From: Dactylorhiza incarnata | Taxonomy: Eukaryota; Streptophyta; Magnoliopsida; Asparagales; Orchidaceae | Assembly: GCA_033032865.1 (NCBI GenBank) | Contig: JAWHQI010000273.1 | Location: 1,984,001-2,048,000, forward strand | Direction: 5' to 3' | DNA length: 64,000 nucleotides | Translations under genes and position numbers: made by a program | In this document: positions 1 to 12,293 of the stretch, one piece after another | How positions within the stretch are numbered: the first letter of the stretch is position 1 | How the letters are laid out: each line of letters opens with the position of its first letter | Notes under the pieces: model-generated | Told to the model about the DNA's origin: nothing | Seen by the model: only the letters and a program-made list of their open reading frames with translations | The model's database searches: none

Positions 1-3000
1 GAGTTGAGAGCATGGTTGCCCTAAGAAATTACTAGGTGCAATGAGTGAAGCGTAGGATTGCGACCTGCGGAAGAGCAAAGCGGATGATTACGAACTGCAG
101 AGATGCGAAGCGGTGAGGGCGACCCACATAGTTGTAGTTTCACTCTTTCTTGCTTTAGTGTTAGTCCAAAGCAAAATCCCTCATTAAAACCTTCAGACCA
201 ACAGGACTTCAATCTCAAGTTTCTCTTCGAGCGAAAAATCCACCCCGACATGTTTCTCATGAGATCGATACTCGGGGATTTATTCCCGTTTTATTATTAC
301 ATGACCAATGTGGTGCGCTTTCCCTTCAGATAAAATAACATCAAGTTGTCCACCATCAGTATATCTATAAGTTATGTCAATATTGTGCTCTCCAAAACCT
401 GGTAGAACTTTTGGCGCAAGTTTTGTTTAAAATACAATGATCATATAGTTGGGCTATTAATTAAATAATTTAGCATATGATATTATTTTATTACCTTATT
501 TTTGGAAGTTGATTAACTGACGCATATACACCATGTGCAACAATATTAGGGCTTTCAGATGACAAAAAATGATAATTATGGTGTTCCAAATCTCAATTAA
601 ATGCACATGTTTGATTCTGATTATGTTTATATATTCCATTTGATCATGCCAAAATTTTGTAACCTTTTTAACCAGAGATATTTGATGATATAACATAGTG
701 TATTTTGCTGGTTTTACATGATGTTCATTATATAGAACACCACACACCATTTACAGTATGATTTTGACATATTTAGATCATGTAGTGATATATGTTATTG
801 TAACCCATCACATTTGCAAGAAAATAAGTATTTGGGAATTTAGTTATGTGATAGATTACTGGTTTGGATGTATTCTGTGGAGTGGGTTCATAATAGATAA
901 TTTAGGCTAGTTCATCCTACCCTTGATCACCCCGGTAGTGACTGGTGTATATGTTCCCATAAGTGTGCATCTTAAGATCATAATAAAGTCTTGGTGATTG
1001 ATTGTTTGTGTGGATGGACCTTGTTGACACTCATAGAATAGTGTAGGGTTGGATGAGTCTACCCTAGATGAATTCCCCATACTTGGTTCTGTGAGAGAGA
1101 GTTCTAGTTATATAATCATAAATGTCACCCTGTAGGTGCGTTAAACACCGAGACTTGAAGAATGAATTTCAACTAACTCTAATGTAGGCCTGTAAGCAAA
1201 AACCAACCGAACCGCCAAACTGAACATTGGGTTTGGCCTTAGCATGCAGGGATCAACATCTTAGAGCTATGATGTTGTTGCTGAGAAGGGACATCATTGC
1301 GAGTTTCCCCTATAACACCGACTCACCTCGTTAGACCCACTGCACTTAGTGTTGGTCTTCTCAGGTAGTTATCTTGTTCCCATCAAATCTAATAGTGATT
1401 AAGGGCGTCCAAGTGTTGGTGTCTGGTGTGGGTGAGGTTTTATCTCTAGTGAAGGGTATATCCGACCATAGCATAAGTTGCTCACCTCCTTAGGAGGTTT
1501 ACCATTGTTAACTCCACCAACTGGTTCCTATTGTGGGATGTTGAGTACTTTTATAAATGTACAAATATATATCTATTAATGGTAGTTTCACTTACTGATT
1601 GATTGTGGAGTGTTGATGTTGATAGTGGAGGGTCTCCTAACTCTTTAGATGAGAGCTCACTGACAAAGAGTTGTGTGTTTAACTCTAAGATAAGGTGTGT
1701 GATATTTGTAGGTGAGCCAGGTTAGCTTCCTAATGATAGGACTCGAAAGATAAACTCTAGTTTGCTAAACCAGAGGACATCACTAACAGAGTGGTCATTA
1801 CTCCAAAAACGTACAAGCTAATTTTATACCAAGGGGCCTAGATTTTTCTTGCATCTTCACATTTCTAGAAGTAAAGGTGACCGATATACTATCACTATCT
1901 ATCCTCGGCAAGGAGGATGGTGGTGTTTACTGTTAGCTTAACAAGTTGGTCAGGTTTATATTGACATAGTTGTGGTGTCTATGTGTGTTTGCACTCATAT
2001 ATCATAGATATTTGCATTGAATTATATTTGAAAATCCTTATCATATAAGTTTGTATGGGCATTCTTAAATGATAAGTTACTTGTCTTTATTTTAAAAAAT
2101 ACATGGAACACTAACATTTAAGTTTGTATGGGCATCATTATATGTTATGATACTTTACTCTACTTTAAATTATTGTACTTTTCTTACAGCATTGCACTTT
2201 ACTTTACTAGCTTATAATGTACCTACAGTAGATTTTAGTGTTTGCTTAGATAGATATACATCTCTATTATTTATGCAAACATTTGTAGTTCTTGTGTCTT
2301 TCCTTCAACCTTGTGCCTTAGGATGCATTGGGGGAGAGGGAGGAAAACCACTTAGTCGATTTTGAATAACTATTTAATTGACCCCATTCCAGGAGCACTG
2401 ATAGTAGTAACCCCATATGTTGGAGAGTTGCAACTCGGAGTCCATGACACCACTACCTCCGATTGGATCTACTCCAATGATCACACTAGAGGAGATAGCG
2501 AGAGATGTGAGATTTTATATTCGATCTATAGTAATGTTGGATTTTTTAGGGCTCCCATGTTATCCCTTTTCATTTTGCACCCTATATATTTTGTAGACAT
2601 TATATTTTATGAAATGCGATGTTGGTTACTGTTTCTTCCTTAGTTCCGCAATTTATATACTATGTGATGTGATCTAATAATGACTTTTCCTAATATGGTA
2701 GGTATCATATAGTATGGGTTAGCCCAGGTGCTAGCACTATCACAGGGCGGCTGCTCTTATTATAAGATCCCCCTTGGTCGTTCCTAATTACCAGGAGGGT
2801 GGTCTTTTAATTAACATTAGAGCAGAATACTATCAGTTTATATGGAAGTAACCTACAATGTGCATGACTTATCAAAGTACCCTAATAGTTCGGGGATGAA
2901 ATCATGCAGCAGAAGATGTTGAGACCACGTGCGGATCATATAGAACTACATAATTTTTATTTTCCTTAAATAATACCATCCTTACTTTCCCATATGTTGA

Positions 3001-3049
3001 CTACAAAACTTACCTCCTATTGATTCCCTATAGATTTCTGTGGATGTTA
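1..3049. other. Unassigned AT-rich non-coding stretch
   Basis: I see no protein domain, RNA gene or clear repeat boundary here. Open frames are short (under 95 codons), lack recognisable motifs and are not supported by neighbours. A 16-base string (AAGTTTGTATGGGCAT) occurs twice about 74 bases apart near 2047 and 2121, a small local duplication. Because the chromovirus gag relict begins immediately downstream on the plus strand, part of this stretch may be that element's decayed LTR and leader. No primer site or LTR end could be identified to prove it. Confidence 0.35.
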
Positions 3050-4430
3050 GTCCAAGGCACCAAAATCTGACACCTCCACCTGGCATTTAGGCCCCTCCAC
3101 CTGGTCATCGGTCTGCTTCCCTAGTTTATCGGTCTAGTCCTTACCCTACTCCCTTCCACCAGACGGAAAAGGGGCAGACCATGAAAGCCATACTAGACAC
3201 CTTCCGGGAATCTATGCATCAGAACAAATTGGTAGCCTCGAGATCTGATTGGCTAAGAATGTTTCAAGTTTATCCTTGCAAACGTTTTAGCGCAATGAAT
3301 CAGTCATCTAGTCTAAAGAGTGGCTTTACACCATTCAGAAATTGCTTATGAGTATGAGGTGCTCGATGAACATGACTGTCACCTTGATTGTCACATTGTT
3401 TGAGTGATATGTTAGCCAGTGCTTACAATATGCAGCCATCACTGCGTTATTAGGGTGATCTAATAGAGATATCAGATGATATGAGTTCTCAAAGGGATTT
3501 TTGGAGCATTTCAACCCAACTACTGAGAGGGAACAACTACATGGTAAGTTTGTACAGTTTAGGCATGGAGAGCATAAAACTCTATAGCACCAGTAGGAGT
3601 TCACCCATTCAACTCATTTTGCAGGCAGTTATGTGGAAAATGACCAAGATAGGGTAAACATAGTCTTCAAAGTTCATAGAAACTCGCTCCATCAGCCGCT
3701 GATTATGGCATCCCACTCCAACATTACTCATATAGTTGAAGTGGATAAGACACTAGAGATAAACCAACTGACAGTCTAGGGAAAGTGAAAGAGACTGAAT
3801 GGGAGTCCCTCATCATAATTTATGGAGCAGAGAGAGCATAGGAGGAGGACCAACCCAGCATATGGAATGTTCTTGAGAATACAGAAGAACCCTGGACCAG
3901 GATTTCTAAACTAGATTCCAAAGAAACAGCCTCAACCTGCAGCATCTTAGCATCCCACTCTGGCACCAGCTAGTACTTATAGGTGCTTCAATGGGCATAA
4001 TTTTATTGTCAATAGCCTGCCTACATAATGTCCCATTGTCTACAGAGAAGAGTCCATCAGGGACCCATGCAATATAGCATGGCAGTGGATGAGGCCGAGG
4101 TAGTGGATATCAGGCCTGGCAGGACCAAAGGTTCCATAGGCCCACTCTACAACAATTCTACGCTCTAGACCTGGCTCAGGACCATGAGTCCCAGGACATA
4201 GTCATTGGTATGACATTATTATAATTATCAAGTTCTTAAAAAAATTCAAAATGTTTCTATTAGAACTTGATAACCCTTCTAGGCTTAGAATTTAACACTA
4301 GTTTCCCTTGGGTATACTCACAATAAGTGAAATTCTAACTTATATGTTGTTCGACACTAAAGCTGAAGAAACATCATCATATACATTTTGTTCGGTACTT
4401 TGTCAATGTAAATAATTTAAAGATTTGTTA
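3050..4430 (+). pseudogene. Chromovirus-type Ty3/gypsy gag-protease relict
   Basis: This is a decayed plus-strand gag with multiple stops and shifts. Readable pieces in order are EEWLYTIQKLLMSM (about 3324), FLEHFNPTTEREQLHGKF (about 3505), a stretch ending in VDKTLEINQ (about 3740), a ruined zinc knuckle (CFNGHNF, about 3983, with later cysteines lost to a stop) and YMLFDTKAEETSSYTF (about 4340), which resembles the chromoviral aspartic protease region LFDSGATHSFV. Family knowledge: Tekay/Del-type gag has the same order of capsid, CCHC knuckle and protease. Reverse transcriptase does not follow; an Athila/Tat-type LTR starts instead, so the polyprotein is cut near 4430. Its integrase tail may be the fragment at 19440-20059, but that link is inference. 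Confidence 0.65.
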
Positions 4431-5309
4431 ATTTAAGTGTTTAATATGATAATTATGAATTTAATGCATGTTTGAGTTACGTGGAGCCGGCATGAGCAAT
4501 TTAGGGCAAATTGGACTATTTTATACACTTTTTGGATGCCCAAGGACAGAAAATATATAGATCCTTGACCAAGGCATGTATTTGGGCAATTTCTAGCAGT
4601 TGGGGATGATTCCGTGCAACCATATTGAAATTTCAAGTTACACGCCCAAGGTACACACCGTGTACCAAGGGCATGTAAGTCTAAAATTGGCGGGATTGCT
4701 GTTGGCAGCAATTTTGGAGCGAAAGTGAAATTTTTGAAGTACACACCCCAGGTACATGATGTGTACCTAGGGCGTGTTAGCAATTACACGCTTCAGAGCC
4801 ATATAGAGGTAATTCACACTGCCATACATGAGTTTTTAGAGTACATGCCCAAATTATATACCGTGTACTAAAGGAGTGTAAGCTGTTAGAAGGCCTGGAG
4901 CCACCTGGAAGTAGTTACTCATGATGAATGCATCTTTTCAGAGTACATGCACGTGTACCTAGGGCGTGTAAACCTGACTTTTTTGCACATATTCTAGCTT
5001 ATAAATAGGCCATTTCAACCTAGAGAACATATACATAATTTGGAGTTTAATGTCGTAAAGCCAAGAAGAAGGAGAATCACATGGAAGGGAGTGAAAAGTA
5101 GGAGAATATCATGAATTGGAAGGGTTTCTTTTGCAAGCCTTGCCTCTACTAGTATTCTCCTCTCTCTTCTTCTACTCCCCATGTTTGGTATGTATGTATT
5201 TTTTTGTTTAATCATGTATTATTATGGTGTAGAAATTATGTAAACTTTACTTTACCAAATTATATATTTATATTTTTTCTCCTTCTTATTTTCTTATGAT
5301 TTATCCATG
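4431..5309 (+). mobile_element. Left part of an old Athila/Tat-type LTR, split by element A
   Basis: This segment joins across element A to 14999-15668 to form one plus-strand LTR. It holds several imperfect palindromes built from ACACGCCC and GGGCGTGTA-like words (near 4636-4678, 4741-4775, 4845-4885, 4943-4975) followed by a TATA-like CTTATAAATAGGCC near 4998, as expected for U3 and a promoter. The left boundary against the chromovirus relict is not sharp and I could not find a target duplication. The LTR assignment rests on the degenerate tRNA-Asp primer site after 15668 and on similarity to the relict LTR at 20060-21250. Confidence 0.5.
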
Positions 5310-5314
5310 TTTAT

Positions 5315-6573
5315 TGATATTGATTTTTCGGTTTTGAAATTTAGTGAAGATTTGTGATTTTCTCCAAAACTATATCCGATGAAGGCAAGTGTACCTTATC
5401 GTCTATAGTATAGGATATTTAGGAATATCAAGGTCGTATTCCAAGGGGCGCGTCGATTACTTCTACTTCGAGGAAAATCGCCATTATCTTATCGACGAAA
5501 ATTTGATTGGTTTGTTTTTTCTTAACTAAAATTAAAACTAATTGCAAGCTAAATGAAAGGATTAAACGAAGACAAAAATACTCAATGCTCAACCATAGTG
5601 GAGGGGGAAAAGGAAAGAAAAATCATTGCATGAAAGAAAGAGTGCTTAAGGAAAAAGAGAACATGAAGGAAAGAGAACTTAATTTTATTGAAAACCAAAA
5701 TGATTACAAGCTTTAATTAAAGAGATTACAAGCTAGGAAGGAAAAGATTACAAGCTTTAACTAACTATTGCATAGAACTAATAACTAGCTCATTACATGA
5801 ATTAAAAAGGAAGAACATGAAATTGAAAAGCATGAGAAAGCATTGAAAAACTTCACTAACAGCTCTAGCAGCACCTCCCCCACTCCAAAATTCTGAACCA
5901 TGGACTCAAGGAGAGCCTCTGAATTTATAGGAAAAAATTTCAGATTACACGCCCTCGGTCACGGGCATGACCAAGGGCGTGACTGCACTATTCACATCGG
6001 ATCCGACAGCGGCGTGGGCTTTCTGGACGGCGCGGCGAAAAGTGACATGTCACGGGCGTGACATGTCGGGTCACGGCCGTGACTTTGGAAGGCTACATTA
6101 AATGCGATGTGGGCTGGAATTCGGCGCGGCGGCAGAGCAGGGATCACGCTGGAAAGTCACGGCCGTGACATGTGGGTCACGGGCGTGACTTAGGTTGACT
6201 TCTCGATAGCATCTCCACGTCTCGACGGCGGCTCCACGTGGAAGATTCTAAGTTTACACGCCCTTGGTCACGGGCGTGACTTTGGGTCACGGGCGTGACC
6301 TGGGCGTGACTTGGTGTGGGCTAGCTCAGACAGCGTGGCATCCTTCTGGACTGATCTTTAGGTTACACGTCCTTAGTCACGGGCGTGACCGAGGGCGTGA
6401 CATGCCATTTTTCCCGATTTGTCCCAAAATTCTGCAAATATTGAAATTAAGCTAAGTTAGAATCAAAATTACAAAAAGAACTACTTATAACCTAAAATTG
6501 ACATAAAAAGGAAAATTCATATTAAATATTTACAAAATTTTCTATTAAAAAGTTATAAAAATACTACTTATCA
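5315..6573 (-). repeat. Element A 3' LTR
   Basis: A 1259-bp LTR with TG...CA ends that matches 13753-14993 along its length. It contains an array of dyad-symmetric CpG-rich blocks between about 5940 and 6400 based on ACACGCCC-TTGGTCACG and its complement CGTGACCAAGGGCGTG. Compared with the 5' LTR it has one extra 19-bp palindrome unit near 6285, which accounts for most of the length difference. Confidence 0.92.
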
Positions 6574-6590
6574 AATACCCCCATACTTGA
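6574..6590 (-). promoter_or_regulatory. Element A polypurine tract
   Basis: Immediately inside the 3' LTR the minus strand reads AGTATGGGGGTATT, the purine-rich primer for plus-strand DNA synthesis. Element B has the same tract at 24568-24584. Confidence 0.85.
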
Positions 6591-7065
6591 GGTTTTGCTA
6601 TTCCAGAGCAAAAGTGTGAGACATAATTTATAAGACATCCTTAAAAAATTTTTAATGTAAAGCTAAAATTTCATTTAACCAAAAGTTAAGTTAAGAGTAA
6701 ATTCAAGGGGGAGTTAAGTCCTAAATTATGATGATGATTTGAAAAGAGGGAAAAATGTTTAGGCAAGAACTTCTCAAGAAAATTGAGTAGTTTGACAAAA
6801 TTGTAGAAATTATAAAACTAAATTAAATTAAAATTATAAGAACTCTATCTTAAAAGAATCTTAAGGAAAAGTAAATTACTAAATATTGCTCTCTCCATAA
6901 TTTTCAACTAAAACTAGAACAATGATAATTGGCTAAGGGGGATTTCATAAAATTTGGCATAAGAAGAGAAATTTTTGAATGGAGGAAATGGAATTTATCA
7001 TGAAATTTCCTTTTTTTTCTTTCTTTTTTTTTCTTTTTTTTCTCTTCTAATAAAAACCCAAAATG

Positions 7066-7114
7066 TATATGGTTTAGGAGTAAAGAATTGTATCCTCTTA
7101 CTCCATGCCATATA
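7066..7114 (-). other. Stem-loop 1 of element A
   Basis: The inner stem GGAGTAA (7077-7083) pairs with TTACTCC (7098-7104). An outer stem TATATG (7066-7071) pairs with CATATA (7109-7114). The enclosed 14 bases (AGAATTGTATCCTC) are close to the loop of every other copy. See the matching hairpins at 7137-7187 and 25015-25223, whose stems differ in sequence but still pair. Confidence 0.75.
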
Positions 7115-7136
7115 ATCTTTTCAAATATTTTGGGTG

Positions 7137-7187
7137 CATATGTTTTAGGGAATAATGAATTTTATCCTCTTATTCCCATGACATATG
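7137..7187 (-). other. Stem-loop 2 of element A
   Basis: The inner stem GGGAATAA (7148-7155) pairs with TTATTCCC (7170-7177) and the outer stem CATATG (7137-7142) pairs with CATATG (7182-7187). The loop is TGAATTTTATCCTC. Relative to stem-loop 1 both sides of the stem changed in a compensating way. Confidence 0.75.
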
Positions 7188-8260
7188 ATCTTTTAAAGTT
7201 CATTTTTTATGCCACAAAGGGGGTAAGGAAGGGAAATAAATCTAGCTAGCTTTAAAGTATATTGAGAGCAAATTCTAGTAACATTAAATTTCCTAAGATC
7301 TAAAAAGTTAGAACAAAATATAATTGAAATCTAAAGAGGTTTAGGAAATTCACTACAAAATGAAGCCATTTAAAAATAAAAAGAGAAGTCATGCTAACAA
7401 AATTCTCTAATCAATTTAAAATCATAAGATGATTCTTAAATCAAGATTACCTCAAATTTAAAATTACAAACTATGTAAGCAAAATTTTAGCCAATTAAAA
7501 ACTTAAACATGCTTATAAACATTCTCAACTAGATTTCTAAGAAATCACAAAAACAACAAGAAGGAGGGATTTTTTGGAATTTTTGATATTATCTTTTTTT
7601 TTGAATTTTTGATATTATCTTTTTTTTGAATTTTTGATATTATATTTTTTTTGAATTTTTCTCATTAAAAACTATTTACAAAGAAAGGAATCTAGCTTTA
7701 AAACTTAACATTTTTGTTAAGTCTTGGACTTCCCAAGGGCTACCCGGTGAAGGGTTCGCAAGGTACTAGGAGGTGTGATGGGATGAAATCCCAAACGTCC
7801 CTTTCCAAGATTTAAATTTTCGATTTTCTAAATTTTTTTTTTGAGTTTTTGGATTTTACAAGTGCTTAAATAAAGGAAAACATAAAAACAAAATTAAAAT
7901 TTTCTTTTTGTTGTTTTTTTTTCTTTTCTTTTTTTTTTTTGAAAATTTTATTTTTAAAACTATTTACAAATATTTATAAAGGGCTATTTACACCCCCATA
8001 CTTAAAGTTAAACATTGTCCCTAATGTTTAAAAATAAGTATGAAGTAAGAAAAGGTAAAAAGAAATGCAAAAACGAAAGAAGTGAAGGAAAAAGGGCTTC
8101 CCTGATTATTTTTTTTTGAAGCTTTTGTGCGGAAGCCGCGATTACCTGCAAAAGTTGTTAAAGAAGAAAAGAAAATACAAGAGAAAATAACAAAAGATAA
8201 CTTTGGGGTGCCTCCCAAAAGCGCTTTGTTTAAGGTCGCGTAGCTTGACCCACTTGCCGA

Positions 8261-9874
8261 TCATATTATAGGTTGAAATACAATCGAATCACTTTTTTCA
8301 TTAGTTAACTCTCCCGGAAGATATAATTTAAGGCGCTGGTCGTTTACTTTGAAGGTACCTTTTTCCGGGTGGGAAATTAAAATTGTCCCATAGGACCAAA
8401 CCTCTTTAACAATAAAGGGTCCGGACCATCGGGATTTTAGTTTTCCCGGAAAAAGGCGAAGGCGGGAATTATAAAGGAGGACGAGATCGCCCGACGAATT
8501 TTTTTTTGAAAATTTTATATGCTTATCGTGATAAAACTTCGTTCGCTCCTTATATAATTTATTGCTCTCATACGCATTCGATCACCACTCATCTAATTCG
8601 TTCATTTTGAATTTTCTTTGTTCTCCCGCTAGAGTGGAATCGAGGTTTAAAAATTTAAGCGCCCAAAATGTGCGGTGTTCTAATTCGACCGGAAGGTGGC
8701 AAGCCTTGCCATAAACCATTCGATACGGTGTACAACCGATAGCGGTCTTGTACGCCGTTCGATAGGCCCATAGCGCGTCATCGAGCTTTATTGCCCAATC
8801 CTTCCGATTGATAGAAACTATTTTTTCTAAAATCCGTTTTAATTCTCGATTAACAACTTCGACTTGGTCGCTCATTTGTGGGTGATATGCGGTGGATAAT
8901 TTGTGAGTGACACCATATTTTGCTAAAATTTTTGTAAATTGAGTATTGCAAAAATGGGTGCCCCGATCACTCACAATAGCGCGCGGCGTGCCAAATCGAG
9001 AAAATAATTTTTTTAAGAAATTAACGACGACTCGCGCATCATTGGTGGGGAGAGCTTGCGCTTCCGCCCACCTCGATACATAGTCGACCGCCACTAAAAT
9101 ATATTTATTTGAAAAAGATGGAGGGAGAGGACCAACAAAATCGATACCCCAAAGGTCGAAAATTTCGCATTCTAAGAAAATGTTTTGGGGCATCTCATCC
9201 CGGCGAGAGATGTTCCCCGACTGCTGGCAGCTGTCGCAGGTACTCACAAGGGTGTGAGCATCTTTGAAGAGCGTGGGCCAATAAAAGCCCGCCTCCAGCG
9301 CCTTCCTCGCGGTTCGGTTCGAATGATAATGACCACTGGTGGGTCCCTCATGATGATGACGTAAAATTTTAAGGCCACCCTCACTTGAAACACATCTTCT
9401 CACAACCTGGTCTGCGCATACACGGAATAAATAGGGGTCCTCCCAAAAGTAATTCTTTAAATCAGAAAAGAATTTCTTCTTTTGCTGACTTGAGAATTCT
9501 TTTGGCAGGACCCGGGCTACTAAATAGTTAGCCAGATCTGCATACCAGGGGGTAGACGATGAATTAATATTTTCGAGAGCAAGGAGGCGCTCTTCGGGAA
9601 ATTTATCATTAATGTCAGATTCTATTAATAAGTCCGAGGCGGGGTTTTCTAAATGGGAGAGATGATTGGCCGCCAAGTTTTCGGCTCCCCTTTTGTCCCG
9701 GATCTCTAAGTCAAACTCCTGCAAGAGGAGGATCCATCTCAAAAGACGAGGCTTGGCGTCCGATTTGCTTAAAATATATCTAAGTGCGGAGTGATCCGTG
9801 AAGACGATGACTTTCGAGAGGGTGATATACGACCTAAACTTATCGAAGGCGAAAATGATTGCTAGAAGTTCCTT
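8261..9874 (-). pseudogene. Element A RNase H end and integrase
   Basis: This frame continues the RT frame after the TAG at 9875-9877. It begins with the rest of RNase H ([13 protein letters not shown], then [14 protein letters not shown]). In the open part from 9742 the integrase zinc finger is [12 protein letters not shown]...CDSC (codons about 129-172) and the catalytic triad is D201 (GIDFVGPLP), D259 (VSDRGTHF) and E295 (QVEVVNRE), with 35 residues between the second Asp and the Glu as expected for DD35E. A TGA at 8582-8584 interrupts the C-terminal domain, which resumes in frame (SNAYESNKLYKERTKFYHDK) and ends at a natural TGA at 8261-8263. The stop fits CGA to TGA, a methyl-CpG deamination. 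The integrase core is intact but translation would terminate early. Confidence 0.9.
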
Positions 9875-11350
9875 CTAGGTCGTGGTGTAATTTGCTTGTG
9901 CCGACGTGAGTGTTTTGCTCGCATAATAGATCGGGTGAAAATATTTACTCGCCCGTTGGCCTAAAACGGCACCAACCGCAATATCACTCGCGTCGCACAT
10001 GATTTCAAAAGGGAGCGACCAATCTGGGGCGACTAGAATCGGGGAGTTTATAAGTTTCTCTTTGATAAGTTGAAAAGCTAAATGACATTCATCGCTAAAA
10101 AGAAAAGATGAATCTTTCTCGAGAAGATGGGTTAATGGCTTTGTAATTTTTGAAAAATTTTGTATAAAGCGCCGATAGAACCCCGCGTGGCCTAGGAAAC
10201 TCCTAATAGCTTTTACCTTTGTGGGAGGGGGGAGCTTTTCAATTACTTCAATCTTGGCCCTATCGACCTCGATCCCCTTGCCCGAAATTTTATGGCCAAG
10301 GATTAGTCCTTCCTTGACCATAAAATGACATTTTTCCCAATTAAGCGCTAAATTCGTTTCCTCACATCGCTGCAACACGCGCTCGAGATTTTTTAAATAG
10401 TTTTCAAATGAACTCCCGTACACGGAAAAATTGTCCATAAATACTTCCATCACCTCCTCCACTAACTCGTCAAAAATTGCCAGCATACATCTTTGGAATG
10501 TAGCTGGCGCGTTACAAAGACCGAATGGCATCCTTCGATAAGCGAAGGTGCCAATGGGACAAGTGAAAGTGGTTTTCTCTTGGTCATCGGGCGAAATCGG
10601 AATTTGGAAGTATCCCGACAAACCATCTAGAAAACAGTAGTAGGAGTGACCCGAAAGGCGTTCTAAAATTTGGTCAATAAATGGTAGAGGGAAGTGATCC
10701 TTACGGGTGGCATCATTTAATTTCCGATAGTCGATGCACATCCGCCAACCCGTAACAGTACGGGTTGGGATCAATTCGTTATTTTCGTTCGCAACTACCG
10801 TGACACCACCTTTCTTTGGCACGACTTGTACTAGGCTAACCCAAGTACTGTCCGATATCGGGTAGATGATTCCCGCGTCCAGAAGTTTTATAACTTCGGT
10901 CTTAACGACTTCTTTCATGTTAGGGTTTAGCCGTCGTTGAGGTTGGACTGAATTTCGGGAATTATCTTCGAGAAATATTTTATGAGTGCAGAAAGATGGG
11001 TTTATACCCTTAATGTCCGATAATTGCCATGCAATTGTGTGGCGGTGCTTTCTTAAGACTATAGTCAACTCAGAAATTTCTGAGTTACTAAGATCGGATG
11101 AAATGATGACGGGTAGTTTAGACTCTTTTTCCAAAAACAAGTATTTAAGGTGAGGGGGGAGTTGTTTCAACTCCAATATGGGTGGTTCTTCATAAGAAGT
11201 CTTGATTTTTAATTTTTCTAAAAATAATGGTTCGGGTGGTGTGGGGTGAGAAACTTCTTCTTCATCACAAAAGAGCTCTACGGGCTTGGAATCACTACTC
11301 GCCGATGAAACTAACTCGAGGGATGAATCGAACTCACAACACTCTTCCAA
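9875..11350 (-). pseudogene. Element A reverse transcriptase and RNase H start
   Basis: This 491-codon open stretch encodes the Ty3/gypsy RT palm and fingers: RMCIDYRKLNDAT (about 203-215), CFLDGLSGYFQI with the first catalytic Asp at 242, MPFGLCNAPATFQ (about 274-285) and the catalytic loop at 304-307. That loop reads FMDN where active enzymes of the family have FMDD, so the last catalytic aspartate is replaced (AAT codon at 10430-10432). The thumb (LGHKISGKGIEV) and RNase H start (FEIMCDASDIAVGAVLGQ) follow. The open frame starts after a shift in a T run near 11355-11362. It ends at TAG, where relatives have TEKEL, so the Glu codon was probably lost. RT activity is unlikely. Confidence 0.92.
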
Positions 11351-11423
11351 GTAAAAAACACAAATCGTCGTTTTCTAGCGTGTTCCGCATCGAGGAATTT
11401 ATGGCGAAAGTAACTTCATCGTC

Positions 11424-12269
11424 TCAAACCCGTAGGAGGAGCTTTCCGTTACTTACGTCGATAATAGCGCGGGAGGTGGCAAGGAAGGGGCGGCTGAGTA
11501 TGAGGGGTACTTCGGCATCCTCTTCAATGTCAAGAATGACAAAATCCACCGGGAAGATGAATTTGTCAACCTTGACGAGCACGTCCTCCACTATTCCTAT
11601 CGGATATTTTAAAGAACGATCCGCTAATTGGATACTCATTCGAGTGGGCCTTGGATTTCCTAGACCTAGCTTTTTGAACAAAGAAAACGGCATAAGGTTG
11701 ATGCTTGCTCCAAGATCCGCTAAGGCGTGTTTTACTAACGAATTGCCAAATAGACATGGGATGGAAAACCGTCCCGGGTCATTTGCTTTTTTCGGCAATT
11801 TGTTGAGTACAACCGCGGAGCATTCTGCGTTTAAAGAAATATGTGAAATATCTTCTAACTTTTTCTTATTGGAGAGCAACTCCTTAAGATATTTCGCATA
11901 TTTAGGCATTTGTGAGATAGCCTCGCAGAAAGGTACATTAATATGGATTTGTTTTAAAACATCTAAAAACTTTTTATAATTTTTTTCGGCGCTTTCATTT
12001 TTAAATTTCGATGGATACGGAATATTAGAAGTAGGAGCGTGCGGATTTAAAATTGAAGTGTGCGGAGCTATCGTAGCGGGCAAATTCGAAGATGAATTAA
12101 AAGTAGGAGGAGGAGGAGAGGAAATTACCTTGGGTTCGTCCTGTTTTTGAACCACCTCCTTCCCGCTTCGGAGTGTAATCGCGTGCGCGCTCTCCTTTGG
12201 ATTTTGCTCGGTGTTCCCTGGTAGTGCTCCTTGTTGACGCTCAGAAATCATCTTTGCGAGTTGGCCCAC
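11424..12269 (-). pseudogene. Element A gag C-terminus and aspartic protease
   Basis: A 281-codon open stretch follows the gag frame after the TGA at 12294. It starts with gag linker sequence (VGQLAKMISERQQG, then ITLRSGKEV), has a proline/serine-rich spacer (about 50-88), and carries the protease active site DLGASINLMP at 185-194. The flap-side region ends in DVSNGKLLLRV. Athila proteases typically read DLGAS. A TGA at 11424-11426 ends the open stretch. The frame continues as DDEVTFAINSSMRNTLEN before the shift into the pol frame, so protease and RT belonged to one polyprotein. Confidence 0.88.
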
Positions 12270-12293
12270 TTGATTGTCTAAATTTTTGATCGA

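Larger units (their letters stand above)
6591..8260 (-). other. Element A 3' non-coding region
   Basis: About 1.7 kb separates the integrase end from the polypurine tract. It is very AT-rich with long T tracts. It contains two related stem-loops (7066-7187), four tandem copies of a roughly 27-bp unit built on GAATTTTTGATATTATC (about 7575-7665), and a conserved block around 7715-7805 (CTTCCCAAGGGCTACCCGG) that recurs in element B at 25811-25900. Athila elements can carry an envelope-like ORF here. The only ORF (8021-8218, minus, 65 codons, hydrophobic C-terminus) is not recognisable and I do not call it a gene. Confidence 0.7.

Noticed and set aside
8021..8218. Possible envelope-like ORF of element A
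   Set aside because: Only 65 codons, no transmembrane-plus-signal arrangement beyond general hydrophobicity, and not conserved in element B.
11227..11979. 250-codon plus-strand ORF
   Set aside because: Shadow of the Athila protease and pol start on the other strand; no recognisable motif of its own.
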